Origin: Lachnospiraceae bacterium
Lineage (GTDB): Bacteria; Bacillota; Clostridia; Lachnospirales; Lachnospiraceae
Assembly (NCBI GenBank): GCA_017473665.1
Contig: JAFUKK010000005.1
Location: forward strand, 1-10,191
Direction of reading: 5' to 3'
Length of the DNA: 10,191 bases
The notes beneath the pieces are model-generated. The model saw only the letters and a list, made by a program, of their open reading frames with translations. It searched no databases and was not told the origin of the DNA. Below are positions 1 through 7,597 of the stretch, piece after piece. The stretch's first letter is position 1. The number at the start of each line of letters is the position of its first letter. A program made the translations under genes and the position numbers.

Positions 1-522
1 ATTATTTGCACCAATCAGCATGTGGTAAAGGACTATCGGGATGTAGGAGTGTATTTTCACGACGGCACTTCTGCAAAGGGGCAGATAAAGGCTTCGGCCT
101 ATGACCTGGATATGGCCTTTATTACAGTTCCGGTGTCGGCAATTCCGCAGGAAGTCCTGGATACGCTGATGACGGTCCATATCAATAAAAGCTATTGGGA
201 GACCTTGGATGATGAAGCGGATATCAATTTGTGTATGCGTACCATCAACCGTGACGGAAGTATCTGGCGGGACAGAATGGGCAAGCTGGTGAGCAAGGAT
301 GGACAGTTGCCGGAAGGCGTGCGGTATCGCGGGGTGGACCCCATTACGGAGGTGGATTTAAAACTCTATTCCGGCTGCTCCGGTTCGGCGATTTTGGATG
401 GACACGGGAATCTCATTGCCATGGCAGCAGGACATAGCGATGACCGGTATTATGCTATCCCGTTGGGTAATATTTTGGATTATTTTAAGAAGGTATTTGG
501 AAGAGAAGTATATTACGAATAG
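1..522 (+). CDS. Trypsin-like serine peptidase, 3' part (start lies upstream of the window)
   Basis: The frame is open from base 1, so the GTG at 22 is probably internal and the gene is cut by the window edge. The three marks of a chymotrypsin-fold (S1/HtrA-like) protease appear in order: TNQHVV with the candidate catalytic His at 19-21, DLDMAFI with the candidate Asp at 109-111, and GCSGSAI with the candidate Ser at 379-381, followed by the usual LDGHGNLIAMA strand. The visible part covers most of a peptidase domain and no PDZ domain follows, unlike typical HtrA/DegP. An N-terminal membrane or sensor part could lie upstream. Its substrate is unknown. It ends with TAG only 15 bases before dnaE, so it is probably co-transcribed with it. 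The fold is fairly sure; the biological role is not. Confidence 0.75.
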   Translation: MICTNQHVVKDYRDVGVYFHDGTSAKGQIKASAYDLDMAFITVPVSAIPQEVLDTLMTVHINKSYWETLDDEADINLCMRTINRDGSIWRDRMGKLVSKDGQLPEGVRYRGVDPITEVDLKLYSGCSGSAILDGHGNLIAMAAGHSDDRYYAIPLGNILDYFKKVFGREVYYE

Positions 523-537
523 AAAGCAGGAAAAACA

Positions 538-1713
538 ATGGCATTTGTACATTTGCATGTCCATACAGAGTATTCTCTGTTGGACGGTTCGAATAAAATA
601 AAGGAATATGTATCCCGGGTGAAGGAGCTGGGCATGAATAGTGCAGCTATTACTGACCATGGAGTGATGTATGGTGTCATTGATTTTTATCGTGCAGCCA
701 GAGATGCAGGTATCAAGCCTATATTGGGCTGCGAGATTTATGTTGCTCCCAATTCCCGGTTTGATAAGGAACTAACCGGTGGTGAAGACCGGTACTATCA
801 TCTGGTATTGCTGGCAGAAAATAATCAGGGCTATGCCAATTTGATGAAGATTGTAAGTAAAGGATTTACGGAAGGATATTATTACAAACCCCGTGTGGAT
901 ATGGAGGTGCTGAATCAGTATCATGAGGGCATTATCGCCTTGTCCGCTTGTCTGGCAGGGGAGGTGCAGCGTTATATCATGAAGGGATTACCGGATGAGG
1001 CCCGGAAGGCAGCCAGGAAGTATGAAGCTTGTTTCGGCAAAGGCAATTATTTCCTGGAACTGCAGGATCATGGTCTGCCGGAACAACGCCAGGTCAATAT
1101 GGAACTGATGCGCATGAGCAAGGAACTGGATATCCCCTTGGTGGCTACCAATGATGTGCACTATACCTATGCTGAGGATGTGGACTCCCATGATATCCTG
1201 CTGTGTCTCCAGACCGGTAAGCGCCTGTCTGATGAGGACCGTTTGCGTTATGAAGGGGGGCAGTATTTCGTCAAAAGCGAGGAAGAGATGAAGGGGTTAT
1301 TCCCCTATGCCTGGGAGGCAGTGGAGAATACCCAACTGATTGCGGATAGATGTAATGTGGAAATTGAGTTTGGCGTCACCAAGCTGCCCAAGTATGAGGT
1401 GCCTGAGGGATATGACTCTTGGAGCTACTTAAATGAATTATGTACCAGGGGTCTGCTGGAAAGTTACGGAGATGAAAGTTTGCCTGCAGGCAATACAGGT
1501 ATGACCTTGCGGGAGAGATTGGATTATGAGCTGGGTGTTATCCGTACCATGGGGTATGTGGACTATTTCCTGATTGTATGGGATTTTATCAATTATGCCA
1601 AGGAGAATGATATACCTGTAGGTCCCGGTCGAGGTTCTGCAGCAGGTATTATCGTATCTTACGCGCTGAAAATCACGGATATTGATCACATTCGTTATAA
1701 TTTACTGTTTTAG
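538..1713 (+). CDS. dnaE: DNA polymerase III alpha subunit DnaE, N-terminal part, ended by an in-frame TAG
   Basis: This is the first 391 codons of the replicative DNA polymerase catalytic subunit. It holds the PHP domain ([13 protein letters not shown] near residues 5-17, TDHGVMYG near 40) and the start of the polymerase palm ([10 protein letters not shown] near residues 361-370). The start is the ATG after an AGCAGGA ribosome site. The frame stops at TAG 1711-1713, just before the catalytic Asp cluster, where E. coli DnaE reads LLFERFLNPER. Here it reads LLF-stop-LFLNPER, so the same frame continues into the rest of the protein. On its own this piece lacks two-thirds of the enzyme and could not polymerise. 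Two nearby conserved residues are also changed: Ile at 371 (usually Ser) and His at 384 (usually Pro). The full-length product would be about 1231 residues, normal for the family. Either the stop is an error, or it is read through, or the gene is a pseudogene. Confidence 0.9.
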   Translation: MAFVHLHVHTEYSLLDGSNKIKEYVSRVKELGMNSAAITDHGVMYGVIDFYRAARDAGIKPILGCEIYVAPNSRFDKELTGGEDRYYHLVLLAENNQGYANLMKIVSKGFTEGYYYKPRVDMEVLNQYHEGIIALSACLAGEVQRYIMKGLPDEARKAARKYEACFGKGNYFLELQDHGLPEQRQVNMELMRMSKELDIPLVATNDVHYTYAEDVDSHDILLCLQTGKRLSDEDRLRYEGGQYFVKSEEEMKGLFPYAWEAVENTQLIADRCNVEIEFGVTKLPKYEVPEGYDSWSYLNELCTRGLLESYGDESLPAGNTGMTLRERLDYELGVIRTMGYVDYFLIVWDFINYAKENDIPVGPGRGSAAGIIVSYALKITDIDHIRYNLLF

Positions 1714-1740
1714 CTTTTCCTGAATCCGGAGCGTGTATCC

Positions 1741-4233
1741 ATGCCCGATATTGATATTGATTTCTGCTTTAACAGGCGTCAAGAGGTCATTGATTATGTG
1801 GGCCGCAAATACGGTGCGGACAAAGTGGTGCAGATTGTGACCTTTGGTACTTTGGCAGCGAAGGGTGTGCTTAGGGATGTGGGCCGTGTGATGGATTTGC
1901 CCTATGCCTTTGTGGACTCCATTGCCAAGATGGTACCTAATGAATTGAATATTACCCTGGATCGGGCTCTGGAGATGAACCCGGAGCTTCGAAAGTTATA
2001 CCAGGAGGATGAACAGGTGCATCACCTGATAGATATGAGTAAGCGCTTAGAGGGATTGCCCAGACATACCTCCATGCATGCGGCAGGTGTGGTCATTTGT
2101 CAGAAGTCGGCGGATGAGTTTGTGCCTCTATCCAGGGGTTCTGACGGTTCCATTACTACCCAGTTTACCATGACCACATTGGAGGAATTGGGGCTTTTGA
2201 AAATGGATTTTCTGGGGCTTCGTACCCTGACGGTGATTCATGATGCAGTGAATTTTATCGAAAAGAGCACCGGTATCCGTCTGGATATGGAGCATTTGGA
2301 TTATGATGATAAAGCGGTACTTGCCAGTATCGGCACCGGCAAAACAGAGGGTGTGTTCCAGCTGGAAAGTGCCGGAATGAAGAGCTTTATGAAGGAATTA
2401 AAGCCTCAAAATCTGGAGGATGTGATAGCTGGTATTTCTCTGTATCGTCCCGGCCCCATGGATTTCATTCCCAAATATATCAAGGGAAAAAATGAGCAGG
2501 GTGACGTGGCCTATTCCTGTCCCCAATTGGAGCCTATATTGTCTCCTACCTACGGCTGCATCGTATACCAGGAGCAGGTAATGCAGATTGTGCGGGACCT
2601 GGGTGGTTACACCCTGGGTCGAAGCGACCTGGTACGTCGTGCCATGAGTAAGAAAAAGCAGAGTGTCATGGAAAAGGAGCGTGCTAATTTTGTCTATGGT
2701 AATGCGGAAGAGGGGGTACCCGGCTGTGTAGCCAAAGGCATTGATGAAAAGGTGGCAGGACACATTTATGATGAAATGATGGATTTTGCCAAGTATGCAT
2801 TTAATAAATCCCACGCGGCATGCTATGCGGTGGTGTCTTATCAGACTGCTTATTTAAAATATTATTATCCTGTAGAGTTCATGGCGGCATTAATGACATC
2901 TGTTATTGATAATCCCAAGAAGGTATCAGAGTATATTCTGACCTGTAGAAATATGGGCATTGAACTGTTGCCTCCGGATATCAATGAGGGAGAAAGCGGT
3001 TTCTCCGTGTCCGGCAGTAGTATCCGCTACGCGTTGACTGCCATCAAGAGCGTGGGACGTAATGTGATTGATGAAATTGTGGCAGAACGCCGGGAGAGAG
3101 GAGCCTTTACCAATCTGAAGGATTTCATTACCCGTATGGCGGACAAGGATATGAATAAACGGGCCATTGAGAACTTTATCAAAGCCGGTGCCTTAGACAG
3201 CCTGGGGGGTACCCGTAAGCAGTTTATGAGCGTATATGTGCAGATATTGGATAGTATCAGCAAGGATAAAAAGAACAATCTGGCAGGACAGATGTCCCTC
3301 TTTGATTTGGCCGCCCAAGAGGATAAGGAAGAATATGATATTCGTATGCCGGATGTGGGTGAATATACCAAGGAGATGCGTCTGGCCTTTGAAAAGGAAG
3401 TGCTTGGCATCTATGTCAGCGGTCATCCCCTGGAGGAGTACCAGGAGCTGTGGCAGCACCATATTACCAATACTACCAATGATTTTGCTTTAGATGAGGA
3501 AAATGGTAGTGTAAAGGTACAGGACCAGACCAATGTGGTAGTGGGCGGTATGATAGCCGGAAAGACAGTAAAATACACCAAGAATGATAAGATAATGGCT
3601 TTTCTGAATCTGGAGGATTTGGTGGGCAATGTGGAAGTGGTTGTATTTCCCAAGGATTATGAGAAATATTCCACATTGCTTCTGGAGGAGGCCAAGGTAT
3701 TTATCAAGGGCCGGGTATCTGTAGAAGAGGATAAGGATGCGAAGCTCATATGCGAGCAGATTGCCGGTTTTGATGAAGCCAATATGCAAGAGGCTCTATT
3801 TAAGCCTGTGTATCGGGGAGGTAACGGTAGCTATCAAAGTCGGGGAGGCTATGGCGGATATTCCGGAAGCTACGGCCGGCGGAATGGTGGTCAGAGTGGT
3901 TTGGCTGTAGGCCAAGGTGCCACAGGAGCTATTTCTCAGTCCGGGCAGATTTCTAAGATGCCCGGTGGTATCTGGATACAGTTTCCTGATTTGGCCACTT
4001 ATCATGCACAGGAGCAACAATTGCTTTCAGCCATTGCGGATTCTGACGGAAATGAGGATGTGGTTATTTTCCTGAGGGATACTAAAGGGATTAAGATTTT
4101 ACCTCCAAATCTGCGAGTAAGCGCTGATGAAGGGCTAAAAAGGCGCTTATCTGAGATTTTTGGAGAACAAAATGTGAAAGTTGTTGCAAACCTATTGAAA
4201 AGCAGTAGAAAATGCATTAAAATTAGGTCTTAA
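1741..4233 (+). CDS. dnaE: DNA polymerase III alpha subunit DnaE, C-terminal part downstream of the TAG
   Basis: This continues the gene at 538 in the same frame; homology resumes at 1714 and the first ATG is 1741. Numbering from the 538 start, catalytic Asp residues are visible at 404 and 406 (MPDIDIDF) and 557 (LLKMDFLGLRTL). Fingers motifs (YGCIVYQEQVMQI, YTLGRSDLVRRAM, FNKSHAACYA) are canonical. A likely sliding-clamp binding motif, QMSLF, is at 918-922. An OB-fold covers about 1000-1078. Next comes a Gly/Tyr/Ser/Arg-rich linker (about 1092-1121) and a short C-terminal domain. It ends with TAA. The Met at 1741 begins exactly at the active-site strand, so it is very unlikely to be a natural start, although a GGAG lies upstream. 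Apart from the 1648-1716 stretch the protein shows no decay, which argues against an old pseudogene. Confidence 0.93.
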   Translation: MPDIDIDFCFNRRQEVIDYVGRKYGADKVVQIVTFGTLAAKGVLRDVGRVMDLPYAFVDSIAKMVPNELNITLDRALEMNPELRKLYQEDEQVHHLIDMSKRLEGLPRHTSMHAAGVVICQKSADEFVPLSRGSDGSITTQFTMTTLEELGLLKMDFLGLRTLTVIHDAVNFIEKSTGIRLDMEHLDYDDKAVLASIGTGKTEGVFQLESAGMKSFMKELKPQNLEDVIAGISLYRPGPMDFIPKYIKGKNEQGDVAYSCPQLEPILSPTYGCIVYQEQVMQIVRDLGGYTLGRSDLVRRAMSKKKQSVMEKERANFVYGNAEEGVPGCVAKGIDEKVAGHIYDEMMDFAKYAFNKSHAACYAVVSYQTAYLKYYYPVEFMAALMTSVIDNPKKVSEYILTCRNMGIELLPPDINEGESGFSVSGSSIRYALTAIKSVGRNVIDEIVAERRERGAFTNLKDFITRMADKDMNKRAIENFIKAGALDSLGGTRKQFMSVYVQILDSISKDKKNNLAGQMSLFDLAAQEDKEEYDIRMPDVGEYTKEMRLAFEKEVLGIYVSGHPLEEYQELWQHHITNTTNDFALDEENGSVKVQDQTNVVVGGMIAGKTVKYTKNDKIMAFLNLEDLVGNVEVVVFPKDYEKYSTLLLEEAKVFIKGRVSVEEDKDAKLICEQIAGFDEANMQEALFKPVYRGGNGSYQSRGGYGGYSGSYGRRNGGQSGLAVGQGATGAISQSGQISKMPGGIWIQFPDLATYHAQEQQLLSAIADSDGNEDVVIFLRDTKGIKILPPNLRVSADEGLKRRLSEIFGEQNVKVVANLLKSSRKCIKIRS

Positions 4234-4280
4234 GGGTGGACAAACCCATATGAGTTTGGAAAATTCCGGGAGGTAACCTC

Positions 4281-5255
4281 ATGGCGAAGGAAATTAAGAC
4301 AATCGGCGTATTAACCAGTGGTGGCGATGCACCGGGCATGAATGCTGCCATTCGTGCGGTAGTGCGTACTGCCATTGCACGTGGTATAAAGGTAAAGGGT
4401 ATCAAGAAAGGATACATGGGTCTGTTAAATGAGGAAATCATTGATATGGAAGCCAAGAACGTATCTGATATTATCCAGAGGGGCGGTACTATTTTAGGTA
4501 CAGCCAGATGTTTGGAATTCAAGACTCCCGAAGGCCAGAAACGCGGTGCAGATATTTGTAGAAAGCATGGCATTGACGGTATGGTAGTTGTAGGTGGTGA
4601 TGGTTCCTATCGTGGTGCCCAGGCACTTTCCAGAAACGGTATTAATACCATCGGTCTGCCCGGTACCATTGACTTGGATATTGCTTGTACAGATTACACT
4701 ATCGGCTTTGATACCGCAGTCAATACTGCAATGGAGGCAATTGACCGTGTTAAGGATACTTCTTCTTCCCATGAACGATGCAGTATTATTGAGGTAATGG
4801 GCCGTGACGCAGGCTATATTGCATTATGGTGTGGTATTGCTAATGGTGCAGAGGATATTCTGATTCCTGAAAAGTATGATTTCAACGAGCAGATGATTAT
4901 CAATAATATTATTGCTAATCGTAAGAAGGGCAAGACCCATCATATTATCATCAATGCAGAAGGTATTGGCCATTCCACTTCTATGGCCCGTAGAATTGAG
5001 GCAGCTACCGGTATTGAGACCAGAGCTACCATCTTGGGTTACATGCAGCGTGGTGGTAGACCTACCTGTAAGGACAGATATTATGCTTCCATCATGGGTG
5101 CTTATGCAGTAGATATTCTTCGAGAGGGCAAGACCAACCGAGTAGTGGCTTACCGTCAGGGACAGTTCACTGACTTCGATATTGAAGAAGCATTGAATAT
5201 GAAGAAGAGTGTTGACGAGTATCAATTTGAGGTAGCACACTTATTGTCCGTATAA
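4281..5255 (+). CDS. pfkA: ATP-dependent 6-phosphofructokinase with two unusual active-site residues
   Basis: Phosphorylates fructose 6-phosphate to fructose 1,6-bisphosphate in glycolysis. Its 324 residues match the usual bacterial length of about 320. Motifs in order: GVLTSGGDAPGMNAAIR (nucleotide loop), GGDGSYRGA, GLPGTIDLDI with Asp 131 and 133 matching the catalytic-site TIDND, DTSSSHERCSIIEVMGRDAGYIA, the INAEGIG sugar-site Glu, and ETRATILGYMQRGG near 246-259. GGDGS with Gly after GGD fits an ATP rather than a PPi enzyme. Two positions are odd: Leu 132 where nearly all relatives have Asn, and Tyr 254 where the family has a substrate-binding His (E. coli His249). The ATG follows a strong GGGAGGTAA site. 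It lies 47 bases after dnaE, a neighbour common in Firmicutes, and ends with TAA just before a terminator. Confidence 0.95.
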   Translation: MAKEIKTIGVLTSGGDAPGMNAAIRAVVRTAIARGIKVKGIKKGYMGLLNEEIIDMEAKNVSDIIQRGGTILGTARCLEFKTPEGQKRGADICRKHGIDGMVVVGGDGSYRGAQALSRNGINTIGLPGTIDLDIACTDYTIGFDTAVNTAMEAIDRVKDTSSSHERCSIIEVMGRDAGYIALWCGIANGAEDILIPEKYDFNEQMIINNIIANRKKGKTHHIIINAEGIGHSTSMARRIEAATGIETRATILGYMQRGGRPTCKDRYYASIMGAYAVDILREGKTNRVVAYRQGQFTDFDIEEALNMKKSVDEYQFEVAHLLSV

Positions 5256-5272
5256 TCAGACAGATTTTTAGG

Positions 5273-5309
5273 GGCTATACCGACACAGCGGTATAGCCTT
5301 TCTTCTTAT
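5273..5309 (+). terminator. Rho-independent terminator after pfk
   Basis: A perfect 10-base-pair stem (GGCTATACCG at 5273-5282 with CGGTATAGCC at 5289-5298) encloses the six-base loop ACACAG and is followed by a pyrimidine-rich tail TTTCTTCTT. It lies 18 bases after the pfk stop, so it probably ends the peptidase-dnaE-pfk transcript. Confidence 0.9.
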
Positions 5310-5367
5310 TATAAGCGATACATCATTGTAGTGACCCGCCGGTAATGCTAAGTGAGGGCGGGGCATA

Positions 5368-5373
5368 TATAAT
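5368..5373 (+). promoter_or_regulatory. Possible -10 box (TATAAT) for the methylase-Nudix-proC unit
   Basis: A consensus TATAAT lies 24 bases before the methyltransferase ATG and downstream of the pfk terminator, where a new promoter is expected. No good -35 hexamer is found 16-18 bases upstream and there is no TG extension, so an activator or a different start site is possible. The region just upstream carries an inverted repeat (CCCGCC at 5335-5340, GGCGGG at 5357-5362) that spans the expected -35 position. Confidence 0.4.
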
Positions 5374-5396
5374 GGGGTGAAATAGGAGTAAGGCGT

Positions 5397-5618
5397 ATGA
5401 TTACCAGTGTGGCAAATACAAAGGTAAAACAAGTGGTGCAATGGCAGACCAAGGCCAAGGAACGCCGTAAAGATAAGGTGTTTTTGGCAGAGGGGGTTAA
5501 GATGTTTCAGGAGGCACCCGGAGAACGCATATTAGAGGTGTATATATCAGAGGGACAAGTCCCGGATTTGCAACGATCCGTACAAGTATGGAACCCGTTG
5601 CAACAGGTGGGCTTTTAG
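5397..5618 (+). CDS. TrmH/SpoU-family RNA 2'-O-methyltransferase, N-terminal part, ended by an in-frame TAG
   Basis: These 73 codons form the substrate-binding N-terminal region of a SpoU-class RNA ribose methylase: it begins MITSVANTKVKQVVQWQ and contains the typical FLAEGVKMF strand. The ATG follows AGGAGTAAGG, a good ribosome site. The frame is cut by TAG 5616-5618. The nine codons after it (TVSEEVFAK) lead in frame to MSDTQTPQGIL, the usual linker into the catalytic domain. Relatives as I recall them have Glu at the stop position (E-T-V-S), so GAG to TAG is the simplest change. Alone, this piece has no catalytic domain. The RNA target cannot be told from sequence; RlmB-like or TrmH-like are both possible. 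Confidence 0.8.
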   Translation: MITSVANTKVKQVVQWQTKAKERRKDKVFLAEGVKMFQEAPGERILEVYISEGQVPDLQRSVQVWNPLQQVGF

Positions 5619-5645
5619 ACAGTTTCGGAAGAGGTATTTGCCAAG

Positions 5646-6182
5646 ATGTCGGACACCCAGACACCCCAGGGGATATTGACAGTACTTCGTCAGCCGGAAT
5701 ATAGCCTGGAACAGCTTTTGAATGCGGAAAATCCGCTACTTGTGGTGTTAGAAAATCTACAGGATCCGGGCAATCTGGGGACCATTATACGCACAGGAGA
5801 AGGGGCAGGAATAACGGGTGTTATCATGAGCAGACAGACCGTGGATATCTATAATCCGAAGGTAATTCGTGCCACCATGGGCTCTATTTACCGTGTACCC
5901 TTTGTTTATGTGGAGGATTTGCAGGAAACGCTGACAAGGATGCATGAAAAGGGTATTTATACCTATGCAGCGCACTTACAAGGAGAGACTTATTATGACT
6001 CCTTTTCCTTCAAAGAGCCCACAGCATTCCTCATTGGTAATGAGGGCAATGGTCTCAGCCGGGAGGTGGCCGATAGTGCCCGGCAGTATCTGAAGATACC
6101 TATGGAGGGGCAGGTAGAGTCCCTGAATGCAGCTATTGCCACGGCATTACTCATGTATGAGGCACATAGGCAGAGGAGGTAG
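5646..6182 (+). CDS. TrmH/SpoU-family RNA 2'-O-methyltransferase, catalytic part downstream of the TAG
   Basis: This is the SPOUT (knotted) S-adenosylmethionine-dependent domain of the gene starting at 5397, in the same frame. Family motifs are all present: LENLQDPGNLGTIIRT (motif 1, with its Asn and Arg), FLIGNEGNGLS (motif 2) and IPMEGQVESLNAAIA (motif 3). The full gene would encode about 261 residues, normal for the family. The ATG at 5646 is the Met of MSDTQTPQ, inside the usual linker, and I see no strong ribosome site for it, so it is unlikely to be a true start. The stop TAG at 6180 overlaps the ribosome site of the Nudix gene, whose ATG is only nine bases on, suggesting translational coupling. 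Confidence 0.9.
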   Translation: MSDTQTPQGILTVLRQPEYSLEQLLNAENPLLVVLENLQDPGNLGTIIRTGEGAGITGVIMSRQTVDIYNPKVIRATMGSIYRVPFVYVEDLQETLTRMHEKGIYTYAAHLQGETYYDSFSFKEPTAFLIGNEGNGLSREVADSARQYLKIPMEGQVESLNAAIATALLMYEAHRQRR

Positions 6183-6191
6183 GGGAGACAT

Positions 6192-6647
6192 ATGCGTAAC
6201 AGAAGTATGGCGTTAGTTGTACGTGAATGCAAAATATTAATGATACATACCTATCGTTTCAACCGATACATATATGAACTGCCCGGTGGAGGTATTGAAG
6301 CGGGAGAGACACCGCAGCAGGCGGCAGTCAGAGAATTAAAAGAAGAATGCGGTTTGGATGGAGTGATTACCAGACCATTAAATGTATTACACCGCCCCAA
6401 TGGTAGTGTGGAATATGTATTTCTGGTGGATGTGCCCAAGGACAGGGAACCCATCGTGGGCATGGACCCGGAGGTGGCAAGCGGGGAAGAGCAGGCTATT
6501 AAGGATGTGTGCTGGAAATCATTGCAAGAGCTGAGTGAAAAGGACAGAGCCTTTTTGTGGTCTTATGGATTAATGGATGTGGAAGACTTTCGGGAGATTG
6601 TACTGGGCTGGGGCGATGAAATCAGCTACCCAACAGGAGATAGATAG
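6192..6647 (+). CDS. Nudix (MutT-like) hydrolase
   Basis: A 151-residue Nudix-fold pyrophosphohydrolase. The Nudix box is perfect: Gly33, then Glu39, then R47-E48-L49, E51-E52, G54-L55, matching GX5EX7REUXEEXGU; the glutamates bind the catalytic metal. Members cut nucleoside diphosphates linked to another group, for example oxidised dNTPs or ADP-ribose. The proline-rich segment after the box does not let me choose the substrate, although the ELPGGGIEAGE lead-in is often seen in ADP-ribose pyrophosphatase-type members. Its ATG follows GGGGAG and lies nine bases after the methylase stop. It ends with TAG, and the 120 bases to proC hold no gene. Confidence 0.92.
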   Translation: MRNRSMALVVRECKILMIHTYRFNRYIYELPGGGIEAGETPQQAAVRELKEECGLDGVITRPLNVLHRPNGSVEYVFLVDVPKDREPIVGMDPEVASGEEQAIKDVCWKSLQELSEKDRAFLWSYGLMDVEDFREIVLGWGDEISYPTGDR

Positions 6648-6767
6648 TGTGTTATTCAGGGTAATGACAAAATGCATGATATTATCGTGGAACCATCGGA
6701 TAAGTAGAGAATAAGGTGCAGGATAGTATTACCTCTAAGATAGAAGAGAAAAAGGAGATTAACAATT

Positions 6768-7565
6768 ATGAAAGTCGGTTTTATCGGATTAGGAAACATG
6801 GCAAGTGCCATTATTGGTGGTATGTTAAAACAGCAGATTGTATCTGCACAGGATGTAATAGGGGCAGATAAATTTGCCAAGGCAGCAGAGATGGCCAAGG
6901 CCAAGCTGGGCATCTGCATCACCGCAGAAAATAAAGAAGTAGCCACTCAGGCAGATGTACTGTTCCTGGCAGTGAAGCCAAATGTGTTGCCTACCGTACT
7001 GGAAGAAATCAGTGGTGTGCTGCGCAAGGAGACGATTATCGTTAGCATTGTGGCAGGCAAGAGCCTGGCATTTATTGCAGAGGGCCTGAAAAGTGATGCC
7101 CACAAGCTGGTGCGTTGCATGCCCAATACCCCGGCACTGGTGCTGGAGGGGTGTACCGGTGTCTGTGCCAATGACAATGTAAGTGAGCAGGAAATGGAGC
7201 AGGTGCTTACCCTTTTGAGAAGTTTTGGCCTGGCGGAGGAAGTGCCCGAGAAACTGATGGATGCAGTGGTGGGTGTTAGTGGCAGTTCTCCTGCATATGT
7301 ATTTATGTTTATAGAAGCAATGGCAGATGCGGCAGTGGCAGCAGGAATGCCTCGTCCCCAGGCATACAGATTTGCAGCGCAGGCAGTGCTGGGCAGTGCT
7401 AAGATGGTGCTGGAGACCGGAAAGCATCCCGGCGAGCTGAAAGATATGGTATGTTCTCCCGGTGGCACCACCATTGATGCGGTGAAAGTATTGGAAGAGA
7501 AGGGAATGCGGGCAGCCGTAATGTCAGCCATGGAGGCTTGCATTGACAAATCCAAGCGTTTGTAG
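6768..7565 (+). CDS. proC: Pyrroline-5-carboxylate reductase
   Basis: Catalyses the last step of proline synthesis, NAD(P)H-dependent reduction of 1-pyrroline-5-carboxylate, in the cytoplasm. The 265 residues are the normal length. It starts with the Rossmann loop VGFIGLGNMASAI (residues 3-15), has the FLAVKP strand, RCMPNTPALV, GVSGSSPAYVFMFIEA, AAGMPRPQAY, and the ProC signature ELKDMVCSPGGTTIDAV near residue 225-240. The ATG follows AAAAAGGAG with a ten-base spacer. No promoter is clear in the 120-base gap upstream, so it may be transcribed with the methylase and Nudix genes. It ends with TAG; no terminator hairpin is visible before the next promoter. Confidence 0.97.
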   Translation: MKVGFIGLGNMASAIIGGMLKQQIVSAQDVIGADKFAKAAEMAKAKLGICITAENKEVATQADVLFLAVKPNVLPTVLEEISGVLRKETIIVSIVAGKSLAFIAEGLKSDAHKLVRCMPNTPALVLEGCTGVCANDNVSEQEMEQVLTLLRSFGLAEEVPEKLMDAVVGVSGSSPAYVFMFIEAMADAAVAAGMPRPQAYRFAAQAVLGSAKMVLETGKHPGELKDMVCSPGGTTIDAVKVLEEKGMRAAVMSAMEACIDKSKRL

Positions 7566-7597
7566 GATAAACGGAATTTCGTAAATAAATCGGAAAC

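Noticed and set aside
1711..1713. Pyrrolysine or selenocysteine insertion at the in-frame stops
   Set aside because: The codon is TAG, which rules out selenocysteine. Pyrrolysine is known mainly in methylamine methyltransferases, and the sites here normally hold Glu or Leu. No pyl genes are in the window.
1690..1760. A split intein or intron at the dnaE break
   Set aside because: The two halves are contiguous in one frame with no inserted sequence; there are no intein motifs and no intron bases, just one stop codon.
4234..4280. A terminator between dnaE and pfk
   Set aside because: Only a five-base-pair stem (CAAAC/GTTTG) with no T tract is present.
6648..6767. A small gene or riboswitch between Nudix and proC
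   Set aside because: The only ATG frame is 11 codons, the best hairpin is six base pairs, and no known riboswitch core is visible.
6825..7555. Two long antisense open frames (about 200 residues each) opposite proC
   Set aside because: They lie wholly within proC, have low-complexity Ser/Thr or Cys/His-rich products without recognisable motifs, and proC is clearly the real gene.
520..7565. Genome-wide reassignment of TAG to one amino acid
   Set aside because: TAG ends four genes at expected lengths, each followed by a ribosome site and a new start, and the replaced residues differ between sites. Not excluded for suppression at low efficiency.
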